The notes: generated from the sequence alone by a model not told the origin. 64,000 nt of DNA from Crystallibacter sulfonylureivorans_A (GCF_047607445.1 NZ_JBLKRT010000001.1:124001-188000), one strand, 5' to 3'; positions 1-8,576 are shown, counted from the first letter of the stretch. Made by a program: numbers and translations.

Positions 1-259
1 CGCGGGCCTGCTTGACCGCAGGAGCGCTGAGCTCCACCGCGGAATGCTGGCGCAGCGCCAGCAGCAGGACGCCCAGCGGCGTCTGCGGAAGCGACGGCAG
101 CGAGGCGTCGACTCCCAGATGGTGGGTGGCGCCGGGCGGACGCTCGCCGTAGCTGAGCGTGGTGACTTCACCTGCTTCGGCCAGCAGTTTCAGCTGCCGC
201 AACACGCGGGAATCGGCCTGGATATCCGAGAAAGAGATACACAGGATCTGCTGGGCCAC
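1..259 (-). CDS. Glycosyltransferase, N-terminal part (cut by left edge)
   Basis: The first 86 residues of a protein that continues beyond the left edge. It opens VAQQILCISFSDIQADSRVL, the start pattern of GT-B (GT4-like) glycosyltransferases, in which a short beta strand leads into a loop with Asp and Arg-Val; the gene at 3956 has the same layout (SLSPLRSDPRVL). The GTG start at 259 is chosen because AAGGAG lies five bases upstream on the minus strand (265-270). It is divergent from the glycosyltransferase genes that begin at 546, so the two directions share a 286-base control region. It probably transfers a sugar in the cytoplasm for a cell-surface glycan. Donor and acceptor cannot be told, and the catalytic half is outside the window. 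Confidence 0.7.
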   Translation of the reverse strand, partial: MAQQILCISFSDIQADSRVLRQLKLLAEAGEVTTLSYGERPPGATHHLGVDASLPSLPQTPLGVLLLALRQHSAVELSAPAVKQAR

Positions 260-545
260 TACTGCTCCTTGTCACCGATGCCTGGCGAATGCCGGACAGT
301 GAAAGATTACCGTCCGGCGATCGGCTGGCGGCGCGGCAGCGCACCCGGGCGCGCCGACCGCCGCACCCTAAGCGCCCACCGCCATCACGCGGCGGCCACC
401 CCGCGGCGGCCGGAGCCTGGCTGCCGGAGCCCAGCTGGCCGACCTTGGCGCAGGTCGGAGCACCAGATCGCGTGCAGGACGCCGGGCTAGGATGGCGATG
501 GAAGCCGGACGCAGCCGGCTGCAGCCGAAAAGGTCCAGGAGCCCA

Positions 546-1682
546 GTGAAGATCGCCATCACCAAGAGCACGTTGCGGATTCCGCCAACGTACTTCGCCA
601 CGGCGCACGCCGAGCGGTTGAAGGACCGGCACGACTTCCACGTCTTCACCTTGGTGGCCCAGATCGAGGACTCTTCGGTCACGATCCCGGTCACCGACTT
701 TGTCCCGGCTCCCGGGCTGGGCTTCCGCCGCCGCGAGCTGGTGATGCCCGCGTTCATGCGGTCCATGGCCGTGGCAGTGACCCGCTTTAACCCGGACATC
801 ATCCACCAGCACTTCGCCACTTGGTCGGAGCCGGCGGTCAAGGCCTCCACCGTCTCCGGAGCCCCGCTGCTCACCACCATGCACGGGTCCGATCTGGTGT
901 CGCTGGCGAATCCGGCGGACACCATGATGGCCCGCTGGCACCACCGCAACGTCCTGTCCGCAGCGGCGCACAGCTCCCGTCTGCTGGTGGTCAGCAATTA
1001 CATGGCCGGGCGGGCCGCCGACCTAGAACTCGATACCGGAAAAATCCATGTGCACTACCAAGGCGTGGACACCGATTACTTTGTACCCACCCGCCATCAG
1101 TCCGACGAGACGCCGGTGGTGCTGTTCGTCGGCGCGCTGAACATGCAAAAGGGCATCCGTGACCTGCTGGACGCCTCACTGGCCGTGTGGCGCAAAGCCA
1201 GGCACCGGCTGGTGGTGATCGGCGACGGGCCGTTGCGTGACGCCGTGGCCGAGCACGCGGCCAGCCATCCGCACATCGATTTTGTGGGCAGACAGGACCG
1301 GGCCGGTGTCCGCGCCTGGATGCAGCAGGCACAGATCCTGGTGGCTCCCAGCCAGGAAGCCGGCGGCGCACGGGAAGCTGCCGGCTTGGTGCTGCTGGAA
1401 GCCCAGGCCTGCGGCACCCCGGTGCTGGCATACCGTAGCGGCGGCATTCCGGAAATGATGGAGGACGGCGTCACGGGTGTGCTGGCGCCGGAAGCGGACT
1501 TCCGCCAGCTGCAGGACGGCCTGCAGCAATTGCTGCAGCTGGGCAGCGCCGAATACCTGGCCATGCGCCGGGATGCCCGCAAGTTTGTGGTCGACCAGCG
1601 GAGCCTGGCCGGCAGCGTCCGGGAGCTGGATGGCCACTATCGGGATCTGGCAGCGCAGGCGCTTGCCCCGCGGCGGCCTTAG
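546..1682 (+). CDS. GT4-family glycosyltransferase
   Basis: A 378-residue GT-B glycosyltransferase. The N-terminal half carries DIIHQHFATWSEP and TTMHGSDLVSL, typical of the acceptor domain. The C-terminal half has the nucleotide-sugar EX7E motif, E277 to E285 in EAAGLVLLEAQACGTPV, followed by SGGIPEMMEDGVTG. GT4 enzymes retain the anomeric configuration and often add hexoses to lipid-linked or exported glycans. The GTG start at 546 is preferred over an in-frame ATG at 492 because AGGAG lies four bases upstream and homology begins at VKIAITKST. It is the first of six plus-strand genes packed tightly to 6073, all but one of them glycosyltransferases. The sugar and acceptor cannot be deduced. 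Confidence 0.88.
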   Translation: MKIAITKSTLRIPPTYFATAHAERLKDRHDFHVFTLVAQIEDSSVTIPVTDFVPAPGLGFRRRELVMPAFMRSMAVAVTRFNPDIIHQHFATWSEPAVKASTVSGAPLLTTMHGSDLVSLANPADTMMARWHHRNVLSAAAHSSRLLVVSNYMAGRAADLELDTGKIHVHYQGVDTDYFVPTRHQSDETPVVLFVGALNMQKGIRDLLDASLAVWRKARHRLVVIGDGPLRDAVAEHAASHPHIDFVGRQDRAGVRAWMQQAQILVAPSQEAGGAREAAGLVLLEAQACGTPVLAYRSGGIPEMMEDGVTGVLAPEADFRQLQDGLQQLLQLGSAEYLAMRRDARKFVVDQRSLAGSVRELDGHYRDLAAQALAPRRP

Positions 1683-1733
1683 GTGCCGGTGCTGCTGCGG
1701 CCTGGACCATTCCCATTGTGGAATACTAGGCGG

Positions 1734-2399
1734 GTGAGTCGCTGCTGGGTCGTCGTGCCGATGTATAACGAGGCCACCGTTGTCGGCTCGGTCATCCAGG
1801 AGCTGCTGCAGACCTTTCCGAACGTGGTCTGCGTTGACGACGGCAGCAGCGACGATTCCGCCGCCATGGCGCGCAAGGCGGGCGCCGTCGTCGTGGTCCA
1901 TCCGGTGAATCTTGGTCAGGGCGCCGCGCTGCAAACCGGATTCGAATATGCCGCCCAGGATCCGGACTTGGACGCGGTCATCACCTTCGACGCCGACGGC
2001 CAGCACCGGGTCCAGGACGCGGCCACCATGCTGGAACGGGTCCGGGCCGGCGAGGCGGACGTGGTGCTGGGCTCCCGGTTCCTCGACGGCCGGGGGGAGG
2101 TCTCGGCACTCAAGCGGCTGGTGCTGCGCACGGCCGCTGTCCAGTCCAGGTTGTCCACCGGCTACCGCCTCACCGATGCGCACAACGGACTGCGCGCGCT
2201 GTCCGCCGAGGTGGTACGCAACATCCACCTGTCGCAGAACCGGATGGCGCACGCCTCCGAGCTGATCCATCAATTCTCCGCGCTCGAGGCCCGGGTGGTG
2301 GAGCAGCCGGTACACATCGTCTATACGGAATATTCCAAATCCAAGGGGCAGTCGCTGCTCAATGGAGTCAACATCCTCGCAGACCTCTTCTTCCGGTGA
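1734..2399 (+). CDS. GT2 family, dolichol/polyprenol-phosphate sugar transferase-like
   Basis: A 221-residue GT-A glycosyltransferase without C-terminal membrane helices. It has the GT2 motifs in order: VVVPMYNEATVVG, VDDGSSDDS and the metal-binding FDADGQH, then GSRFLDGRGE. This set matches the DPM1-like group that moves a sugar from NDP-sugar to polyprenyl phosphate at the inner face of the membrane. The DUF2304 protein directly downstream (4-base gap) is a frequent partner of this group and may anchor it. The start is taken as GTG at 1734 because family homology begins there; no clear ribosome site precedes it, and the nearby AATACT could be the -10 of a leaderless message. Its product may be the sugar donor for extracytoplasmic glycosylation. 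Confidence 0.85.
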   Translation: MSRCWVVVPMYNEATVVGSVIQELLQTFPNVVCVDDGSSDDSAAMARKAGAVVVVHPVNLGQGAALQTGFEYAAQDPDLDAVITFDADGQHRVQDAATMLERVRAGEADVVLGSRFLDGRGEVSALKRLVLRTAAVQSRLSTGYRLTDAHNGLRALSAEVVRNIHLSQNRMAHASELIHQFSALEARVVEQPVHIVYTEYSKSKGQSLLNGVNILADLFFR

Positions 2400-2403
2400 A
2401 CCC

Positions 2404-2787
2404 ATGCTCATAGTCGTCCAAATTGTCCTGGTCCTGGCCGTCGCCCTCGGCGCCCTGGCGCTCATGCGCGGCGGCCAAAATGCCCGCCACCAGGCCGTGC
2501 GCCGGATCCTGCTGATGCTCTTCGCCGTGCTGGCGGCGCTGTCCGTGTTCTTCCCCGGCATGCTGACCGCCGCCGCGAATGCGCTGGGCATTGGCCGCGG
2601 CACCGACCTGGTGCTGTACGGACTCATCGTGTGTTTCCTGATCTTCATGGCCAGCTCTTTCCAGCGGACGCGCCAGTTGGAGGCCCGGATTACCAAGCTG
2701 GCCCGCCGGATTGCGCTGGACGAAGCGCCGCGCCCGGAAGAGGCAGCCGGCCCCGATGACGCGGCACGGCCGGGGGAAAACCCGTGA
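2404..2787 (+). CDS. DUF2304 membrane protein
   Basis: A 127-residue protein with two or three hydrophobic segments (about residues 1-22, 33-55 and 66-84), then a charged amphipathic stretch (QLEARITKLARRIALDE) and a Pro/Ala/Glu-rich tail. This is the layout of DUF2304 proteins, which usually sit beside DPM1-like glycosyltransferases, as here. A role as membrane partner of the upstream transferase is inferred from context; no enzymatic motif is visible. The ATG at 2404 follows the previous stop by four bases and matches the start of the hydrophobic segment. The stop overlaps the GTG of the next gene, so translation is probably coupled. Confidence 0.75.
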   Translation: MLIVVQIVLVLAVALGALALMRGGQNARHQAVRRILLMLFAVLAALSVFFPGMLTAAANALGIGRGTDLVLYGLIVCFLIFMASSFQRTRQLEARITKLARRIALDEAPRPEEAAGPDDAARPGENP

Positions 2788-3959
2788 CGGCTCCGGAAGC
2801 CGAAATCGTCATTGCCGTCCACACGGCGGACCGGCCCGTCAGGCGGGCGGTGGAATCCGTGCTGGCTGCCGCGCCGGGACGGGTGGGCGCCACGGTGGTG
2901 TGCCACAACATGGACCCCGGGCCGGTGCGCGAACAACTGGCCGGCTTCCCGGAGACCGTGCGGCTGCTCGAACTGGCCGACGGCATTCCGTCCCCGGCCG
3001 GTCCGTTCAACTTTGGCCTGGACCAAGCGCGTGCCGGGTTCGTCGGGATCATGGGGTCGGACGACACACTGGAACCGGGAGCGGTGTCCGCCTGGCTGGA
3101 CGTTGCGCAGGCCACCGGCGCTGCCGCCGTCATCGCGCCGGTCCGCTACCGCGGTGGCGCACGGATCCTGACTCCGCGCGCCCGTGTGTTCCGCGGCGCG
3201 CTGGTGGATCCGCTGCGCGACCGGCTGGCCTACCGGACGGCGCCGCTGGGACTGATCCGGCGTGAGGCACTCGATCGGCTCGGGCTGCGGCTGCGCCAGG
3301 GGCTGCGCACCGGCGAGGACCTGGAGTTTGGCCTCCGGCTGTGGTTTTCCGGTGAAAAGATCGCCTACCCGGCCCACGCCCCGGCCTACCTGGTGGGACA
3401 GGACGCGGACGAACGCGTGACGTCCGCCGTGCTGCCGCTGGACACCCAGTTCCAGGACGTCACCGCGCTGATTTCCGGCGCCTGGTTCCCGGCACTGCCC
3501 GCCGCCCAGCGCGAAGCCATCGCGGTGAAGCTGCTGCGCGGCCACGTGATCAGCGCGGCCGTCCGCCGAGGCGCGGAGTTCAGCTGGGGAGCCGAGGACC
3601 GGAAGGCCATCTCCGCCGTCGTGCGTTCCCTGACCGCAGCCGCACCGGGCGCGCCGCACCTGCTCAGCGCCCCGGACGAACGCTTGTTGCTGGCGCTGCG
3701 CGATGCGGTATCCGGCACGGACATAGCAGCAGAAGTACGACGGCGGGCGGCCGCCGGGGCGCTGCAGCGCACCTTGACCCGGCGCTGGCTGGCGAACCTC
3801 CGGCGTGAAGCACCGCCGCGGACCAACCTGAACTCGCTCGTTTTCAGCGCCGCCGGCCGGCTGCACGGCATGCGGCCTACGGCACGCGCCGCGGCCGCAG
3901 GTGCGGCAACATCCGGCGCACCGGCACCCGACAGAACCGACGGAAGGCAGCCTCGTTGA
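2784..3959 (+). CDS. GT2-family glycosyltransferase
   Basis: A 391-residue protein with a GT-A N-terminal domain: VIAVHTADRPVRRAVESVL at the nucleotide-binding start, FNFGLDQARAGFVGIMGSDD carrying the DD metal motif, and RTGEDLEFGLRLW with the acidic ED expected near the active site. The C-terminal third (from about residue 230) is Ala/Arg-rich and helical with no recognised domain. It belongs to the broad GT2 group; the substrate is unknown. The GTG start overlaps the DUF2304 stop (GTGA), and its own stop overlaps the TTG of the next gene, which marks it as part of one operon. Confidence 0.8.
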   Translation: MTAPEAEIVIAVHTADRPVRRAVESVLAAAPGRVGATVVCHNMDPGPVREQLAGFPETVRLLELADGIPSPAGPFNFGLDQARAGFVGIMGSDDTLEPGAVSAWLDVAQATGAAAVIAPVRYRGGARILTPRARVFRGALVDPLRDRLAYRTAPLGLIRREALDRLGLRLRQGLRTGEDLEFGLRLWFSGEKIAYPAHAPAYLVGQDADERVTSAVLPLDTQFQDVTALISGAWFPALPAAQREAIAVKLLRGHVISAAVRRGAEFSWGAEDRKAISAVVRSLTAAAPGAPHLLSAPDERLLLALRDAVSGTDIAAEVRRRAAAGALQRTLTRRWLANLRREAPPRTNLNSLVFSAAGRLHGMRPTARAAAAGAATSGAPAPDRTDGRQPR

Positions 3960-5092
3960 CCGGACCCCGCTCCCTGCTGATCCTCTCGCTCTCGCCGCTG
4001 CGCAGCGACCCGCGGGTGCTCAAGCAGATCACACTGTTCCGTGACCAGTACCGGGTCTTCACCTGCGGGTTCGGCCCGGCGCCGGACGGCGTCGCGGGAC
4101 ACATTGGACTGGACACCGGGTTGGCCAGCTGGCCGCGCGATCCGCAGCGGCTGGCCCTGCGGCGCTACACCGACGTGTACTGGAACATTGCCGCCGTGGC
4201 GCAGGCGCGCAAGCTGCTGCGCGGCCAGCAATTTGACGCCGTGCTGGCCAACGACACCAACACCGTGCCGCTGGCGCTGAGCCTTGAGCCGAAGCACGGC
4301 GTGCACGCGGACCTGCATGAATTCGCGCCGAAGGAACACTTCAACAAGCCGGCCTGGCGGGCGCTGGTGGCCCCGTACGTGCGCTGGCTCTGCCGCACCT
4401 ACCTGCCGGCGGTCCGCTCCGTCACCACGGTGGCCGAGGGCATTGCGGAGCAGTACACCAAGGACTTCGGCGTCGCGGCCTCGGTGGTCACCAACGCGGC
4501 CCCGTACGCGGACAAGCAACCGCGGCCCACCGGCGACAAGATCCGGATGATCTACAGCTCCGCCGGTCAGCGGTACCGCAAGATCGAAGACATCATGGAA
4601 GCCATGCGCGGCGCGCCGGAGCACCTGGAACTGGACCTGATCGTGATGCCGAACGAACCGGCCTACGTCGCCGAGCTCAAGGCACTCGGCGAGGAGCTGC
4701 CGAGGGTGCGCTTCCGTGAACCGGTCCCGTACGACCAACTGGTGGACACCGTGGCCGAATACGACGTTGCCATCTCCATCATTCCGCCCACCAACTTCAA
4801 CCTGGCGCACGCCCTGCCGAACAAGTTCTTCGAGGCGGTCCAAGCCCGCACCGGGCTGATCATCGGCCCATCGCCGGCGATGGAAACCCTGCTGCGCCGG
4901 CACGGGCTGGGCGCCGTCACCGCAGACTTCAGTCCGGCGGCGCTGGTGGAGGTGCTCAAGACGCTGACGCCGGAGATGGTGGACGGCTGGAAAGCGAACG
5001 CACACGCCGCCGCCCGGGAGCTGTCCTCCGAGCACCAGATCAAGGGCTGGGAGCACGCGGTGGCCGGCCTGTTCACCCCGCAGGAGGCCTGA
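3956..5092 (+). CDS. GT4-like glycosyltransferase
   Basis: A 378-residue GT-B glycosyltransferase. It begins LILSLSPLRSDPRVLKQI and contains DANLHEFAP-like acceptor-domain sequence (ADLHEFAPKEHFNKP), TVAEGIAEQYTKDFG before the interdomain linker, and a C-terminal nucleotide-sugar domain with SAGQRYRKIEDIM and NKFFEAVQARTGLIIGP. The start is TTG at 3956, overlapping the previous stop in a TTGA, which keeps the RSLLILSLSP start in register. It resembles the truncated gene at the left edge of the window, so the two may be paralogues acting on the same glycan. Substrate unknown. Confidence 0.82.
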   Translation: MTGPRSLLILSLSPLRSDPRVLKQITLFRDQYRVFTCGFGPAPDGVAGHIGLDTGLASWPRDPQRLALRRYTDVYWNIAAVAQARKLLRGQQFDAVLANDTNTVPLALSLEPKHGVHADLHEFAPKEHFNKPAWRALVAPYVRWLCRTYLPAVRSVTTVAEGIAEQYTKDFGVAASVVTNAAPYADKQPRPTGDKIRMIYSSAGQRYRKIEDIMEAMRGAPEHLELDLIVMPNEPAYVAELKALGEELPRVRFREPVPYDQLVDTVAEYDVAISIIPPTNFNLAHALPNKFFEAVQARTGLIIGPSPAMETLLRRHGLGAVTADFSPAALVEVLKTLTPEMVDGWKANAHAAARELSSEHQIKGWEHAVAGLFTPQEA

Positions 5093-5095
5093 GCG

Positions 5096-6073
5096 GTGGC
5101 CGCAGACCCGCGCGTCCTGCACATCTATGATGCGGCCGACGTCGGTGCCACCTTGATCAAATACGGCCGGCGCGAGGGGCGGCCATGGCGCCACTTCACC
5201 GCGATACCGCCCGAGGGCGCAGCACCGTCAGCGGCCGCCCGCGCCGGGAAACTCGCCGCCGGTTCGCTCTGGCAAGCCCGGCGGGCGGCCGCCATCCTGC
5301 GGTCGGACCTGCTGCATGTGCATTCCGGCTCGCGGATCGGCGTCGTCCGGTCCCGCCCGGTCAAACCGTTCCTGCTGCATTTCCACGGCACGGACATCCG
5401 CACCCAGTACTACGAGCCCGCTCGCCGGCCCGCGCTGCAGTGGGGCGCTGACCACGCGGTCACGGTGCTGTACTCCACCCCGGACCTGCGCGAACACGCC
5501 GAGTCCGCCCGGTCCGACGCGGTCTACCTGCCGAACCCGGTGGACCTGGAGGAACTGCCCCAGTGGTGGCCCGCAGGCCGGCCCCGCATTGTTTTCGCCT
5601 CCCGCTGGCATTCCTCCAAGGGAGGCCAGCAGCAGCTGGAGTTGGCGCGGGTGCTGCGCGCCGCCGTCGGGCCGGACGTGGAACTGCAGGGGCTGGACTG
5701 GGGCGACGGCGCGCCGCAGGCGGCCGAGCTCGGCGTCATCCTGGTGCCGAAGATGCCCAAGCCGGAGTACCTGCGCTGGCTGGCGTCGGCCCACGTAGTG
5801 ATCGGCCAGAGCGCCGGAATCCTGGCCATGAGCGAACTGCAGGCCATGGGCATCGGCGTTCCCGTCGTCATGCCGTTGGGGGAGGGGTACTACCAGTCGC
5901 CCCCGGTGCTACAGGGCGACTCCGCCGAGGCGCTGGCCGCTGCGGCCGCCGCCGCCCTGGCTGACCCGGCCGGCACCTCCGCCACCCTGGCTGCGCGAAC
6001 CTGGCTCCAGGAACACCACGATCCGGTCCGCTTAGTGCACCGGCTGGCCGGGATCTACGCCGCCGCGGGATAG
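5096..6073 (+). CDS. GT4-like glycosyltransferase
   Basis: A 325-residue glycosyltransferase-like protein of GT-B type. DLLHVHSGSRIG and FLLHFHGTDIRTQYYEP look like the N-terminal acceptor domain, NPVDLEELPQWWP marks the linker, and the C-terminal domain has IVFASRWHSSKGG and a shortened acidic region (AILAMSELQAMGIGVPVVMPLGEG). It is shorter than most GT4 enzymes and the EX7E motif is not obvious, so activity is less certain than for its neighbours. GTG at 5096 follows the previous stop by three bases. It closes the glycosyltransferase run; the following 350 bases hold repeats but no gene. Confidence 0.75.
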   Translation: MAADPRVLHIYDAADVGATLIKYGRREGRPWRHFTAIPPEGAAPSAAARAGKLAAGSLWQARRAAAILRSDLLHVHSGSRIGVVRSRPVKPFLLHFHGTDIRTQYYEPARRPALQWGADHAVTVLYSTPDLREHAESARSDAVYLPNPVDLEELPQWWPAGRPRIVFASRWHSSKGGQQQLELARVLRAAVGPDVELQGLDWGDGAPQAAELGVILVPKMPKPEYLRWLASAHVVIGQSAGILAMSELQAMGIGVPVVMPLGEGYYQSPPVLQGDSAEALAAAAAAALADPAGTSATLAARTWLQEHHDPVRLVHRLAGIYAAAG

Positions 6074-6159
6074 TTTCCCGGTCCGCTTCGCCGCGCGGCC
6101 GCCGGAGCAGGGCCGCTCCGCGGGCCGCCGCCGGACAGTCCGCCGTGCCGCTGCGCCGG

Positions 6160-6228
6160 GCGCTGCACCGGCCGCTTCGCAGGGTCCGCTGAGCCGCGCG
6201 CTGCACCGGCCGCTTCGCAGGGTCCGCT
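6160..6228. repeat. 31-bp perfect direct repeat, two copies
   Basis: Two identical 31-base copies (6160-6190 and 6198-6228), both containing GCACCGGCCGCTTCGCAGGG, are separated by seven bases (period 38). Partial relatives (GCTTCGC, CCGCTCCGC) continue on both sides from about 6078 to 6250. The block lies in the 353-base gap between the last glycosyltransferase and the aquaporin, which holds no convincing gene. The minus strand is open through it but reads only Arg/Ala/Ser-rich repeats. Function unknown; it may be a slippage product or an unusual transcript end. Confidence 0.8.
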
Positions 6229-6331
6229 TCGCTCGGCCGCTCCGCCGGGCGCATTGTCCGCCGCTGCAGCTGGGCTGAATCAGCCGCAAGCGTGATGGCT
6301 GTGGTTAAAGGATGCCAACCACCAGCCCCTA

Positions 6332-6361
6332 TTGACGCCCTTCCGCGGGCCCGCCTAGACT
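6332..6361 (+). promoter_or_regulatory. Putative sigma70-type promoter of the aquaporin gene
   Basis: TTGACG (6332-6337) and TAGACT (6356-6361) are separated by 18 bases, a good match to an actinobacterial housekeeping promoter. Transcription would start near 6368, leaving a leader of about 60 bases before the ATG at 6427. Confidence 0.55.
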
Positions 6362-6426
6362 CGCTCAAACTTCCAGCTCGTTCCATTTTCGTGACATTTC
6401 CTCGTATCTACATGAAATGGTGCAAA

Positions 6427-7212
6427 ATGACCCCCACCTTAATGCGGCGGCTTGCAGCAGAAGTGATCGGCACGGCAATACTGGTGACCTTCGGAGTCGG
6501 GTCGGTGATCGCGGCGTTCACGGTCGGCGCAGGGGAGATCACCTATCCTGGCATCGGGTTTATCTCCCTGGCATTCGCCATTGCCATTGCCGTGGCCATC
6601 TATGCATTCCTGGCGGTTTCCGGTGCCCACATCAATCCGGCCGTGACCTTCGCACTGGCGGTGACCAGACGCTTTTCCTGGGTAGAAGTGGTTCCCTACA
6701 TCGTTGCCCAGCTGGTCGGAGCCACGATCGGGAGCCTGCTGCTGGTCGCGTCATTCGGGACCCGGGCGGTGGACTTTGGCGGAGGCGCGACCGCGCTGGG
6801 GCCGGACGTCTCTTACGGCCAAGGCATCGTTGCGGAGGCGGTGGGAACCTTCCTGCTGATGCTCTCGATCATGGCCGTGGCGGTGGATAAGCGGGCACCG
6901 AAGGGCTGGGCCGGCCTGATCATCGGGCTCGCTGTCGCCGCCGCCATTTTTGTGATGGCTCCGCTGACCGGCGGGTCGCTCAACCCGGCCCGGACCTTCG
7001 GCCCCAACGTGGTGCAGTCCATCTTCGGCGGCGCGGTCGAGTGGTACCAGTACCCGCTGTACATCCTCGGGCCCTTCATCGGCAGCGTTGCCGCCGCCGT
7101 TACCTACGACTTGGTGGCCCGCCCGCGCGAAGTCCCGGAAGGCGAACCGCGCGCCGACGATCGGACAGTCTCGGCAGAGAAGGACAAGAAACCACATTCC
7201 GACAAAGGATAG
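6427..7212 (+). CDS. Aquaporin / MIP-family channel
   Basis: A 261-residue member of the MIP family, with six membrane helices and two half-helices bearing the NPA motifs: SGAHINPAVTF (Asn70-Pro-Ala) and GGSLNPARTFGP (Asn186-Pro-Ala, with the selectivity-filter Arg189). It conducts water and perhaps small neutral solutes across the cytoplasmic membrane. The C-terminal 30 residues are hydrophilic and charged. The start is uncertain: ATG at 6427 and ATG at 6412 are in frame and neither has a strong ribosome site. A formaldehyde dehydrogenase begins 82 bases downstream, so small carbonyls or their hydrates are possible cargo, but this is inference; water or glycerol remain likely. Confidence 0.92.
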   Translation: MTPTLMRRLAAEVIGTAILVTFGVGSVIAAFTVGAGEITYPGIGFISLAFAIAIAVAIYAFLAVSGAHINPAVTFALAVTRRFSWVEVVPYIVAQLVGATIGSLLLVASFGTRAVDFGGGATALGPDVSYGQGIVAEAVGTFLLMLSIMAVAVDKRAPKGWAGLIIGLAVAAAIFVMAPLTGGSLNPARTFGPNVVQSIFGGAVEWYQYPLYILGPFIGSVAAAVTYDLVARPREVPEGEPRADDRTVSAEKDKKPHSDKG

Positions 7213-7294
7213 AAAACACGCTGGGAGAAATAACGCGGCTGCGCGGGCTCGTCGGCTTGAGCGCGGTTGAGGGATAAATACGAAAGGGAAAACC

Positions 7295-8509
7295 ATGACG
7301 GGAAATCGTGTAGTTGTCTACAAGGGCCCAGGGGAAGTTGCGGTTGAAACGATCGACTACCCCAAGCTGGAACTGCCGTCCGAAGTTGCCAGCAAGATGG
7401 GAATCCAGCAGAAGGCACCGCACGCCGCGATCCTCAAGCTGGTTACCACCAACATCTGCGGCAGTGACCAGCACATGGTCCGCGGGCGCACCACCGCACC
7501 GGTTGGCCAGTCACTTGGCCACGAGATCACCGGGGAAGTCGTCGAGACCGGCGACGACGTGCTCTTCGTGAAGGAGGGCGATATTTGCTCGGTACCCTTC
7601 AACATCGCTTGCGGCCGCTGCCGGATGTGCAACGAAGGCAAAACCGGCGTCTGCCTCAACGTGAACCCGGCCCGGCCCGGCGCAGCCTACGGCTATGTAG
7701 ACATGGGAGGCTGGATCGGTGGGCAGGCCGAGTACGTAATGGTGCCGTACGCGGACTTTAACCTGCTCAAGTTCCCGGACCGGGACCAGGCGCTGGAGAA
7801 GATCCTGGACCTGACCATGCTCTCCGACATCTTCCCCACCGGCTACCACGGCGCCTTTACCGCCGGTGTCACCACAGGTTCCACGGTCTACGTCGCCGGA
7901 GCAGGGCCGGTGGGACTGGCCGCGGCTTTCTCCGCCCATGTGCTGGGCGCCTCGGCGGTCGTCGTTGGCGACATGAACGCCGACCGGCTGAAGCAGGCCG
8001 CAAGCTTCGGCTGCGAGACCGTCGACCTGAGCCAGGAAGGCTCGCTGCCGGACAAGCTCGAGCAAATCCTCGGCGTCCCGCTGGTCGATGCCGCCGTGGA
8101 CGCGGTCGGCTTCGAGGCCCGCGGGCACGGCGCCAATGCCGCGGAGGCGCCAGCCACGGTGCTGAACGACATCATGTCGGTGACCCAGGTGGGCGGTGCC
8201 CTCGGCATCCCGGGCCTCTACGTCACAGGTGACCCGGGCGGCATCGACGAGAACGCCAAGGTGGGCCAAATCGGCGTGCAACTGGGCACCGGCTGGGCGA
8301 AGTCGCTTTCGTTCACCACCGGACAGTGTCCGGTGAAGCGGTACAACCGTAGGCTGATGGACCTGATCCTGGCCGGTAAGGCCAACATTTCCAAGGCGGT
8401 GAACGCCACCACCATCAGCCTGGACGAGGCGCCTGAGAGTTACCAGGCGTTCGACAAGGGCGCGGCCAAGAAGTACGTCATCGATCCGCACGGGATGGTC
8501 CCCGCGTAG
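7295..8509 (+). CDS. fdhA: Glutathione-independent formaldehyde dehydrogenase
   Basis: A 404-residue zinc-dependent medium-chain dehydrogenase. Catalytic zinc ligands are Cys55 (NICGSDQHMVRG), His76 (GHEITGEV) and probably Asp178 (MLSDIFPTGYHG). Structural zinc cysteines are C106, C109, C112 and C120. The NAD-binding loop is GAGPVG at 202-207. The long insertions and the PTGYHGAF segment match the Pseudomonas-type dehydrogenase, which oxidises formaldehyde to formate with tightly bound NAD and can dismutate aldehydes. ATG at 7295 follows GAAAGGGAAAACC. It lies 82 bases after the aquaporin on the same strand. A related MDR dehydrogenase acting on another aldehyde or alcohol cannot be excluded. 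Confidence 0.9.
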   Translation: MTGNRVVVYKGPGEVAVETIDYPKLELPSEVASKMGIQQKAPHAAILKLVTTNICGSDQHMVRGRTTAPVGQSLGHEITGEVVETGDDVLFVKEGDICSVPFNIACGRCRMCNEGKTGVCLNVNPARPGAAYGYVDMGGWIGGQAEYVMVPYADFNLLKFPDRDQALEKILDLTMLSDIFPTGYHGAFTAGVTTGSTVYVAGAGPVGLAAAFSAHVLGASAVVVGDMNADRLKQAASFGCETVDLSQEGSLPDKLEQILGVPLVDAAVDAVGFEARGHGANAAEAPATVLNDIMSVTQVGGALGIPGLYVTGDPGGIDENAKVGQIGVQLGTGWAKSLSFTTGQCPVKRYNRRLMDLILAGKANISKAVNATTISLDEAPESYQAFDKGAAKKYVIDPHGMVPA

Positions 8510-8529
8510 GACGGCTGTCCAGACAAACA

Positions 8530-8572
8530 GCGGTGGCTGCGCCCAGGTCCGGTACCTGGGCGCAGCCACCGC
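8530..8572. terminator. Bidirectional intrinsic terminator
   Basis: A perfect 19-bp inverted repeat (8530-8548 with 8554-8572) around a 5-base loop lies between the convergent fdhA and ABC exporter genes. It can fold in transcripts from both directions. No U-run is obvious on either side, which is common in GC-rich actinobacteria. Confidence 0.75.
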
Positions 8573-8576
8573 CGCC

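Noticed and set aside
1176..5194. Long minus-strand frames across the glycosyltransferase genes
   Set aside because: Their translations are His/Arg/Gly-rich without domains, and the plus strand carries conserved glycosyltransferase motifs throughout.
5868..6386. Minus-strand Arg/Ala/Ser-rich frame through the 31-bp repeats
   Set aside because: It overlaps the end of a clear glycosyltransferase and consists of repeated low-complexity sequence created by the DNA repeat.
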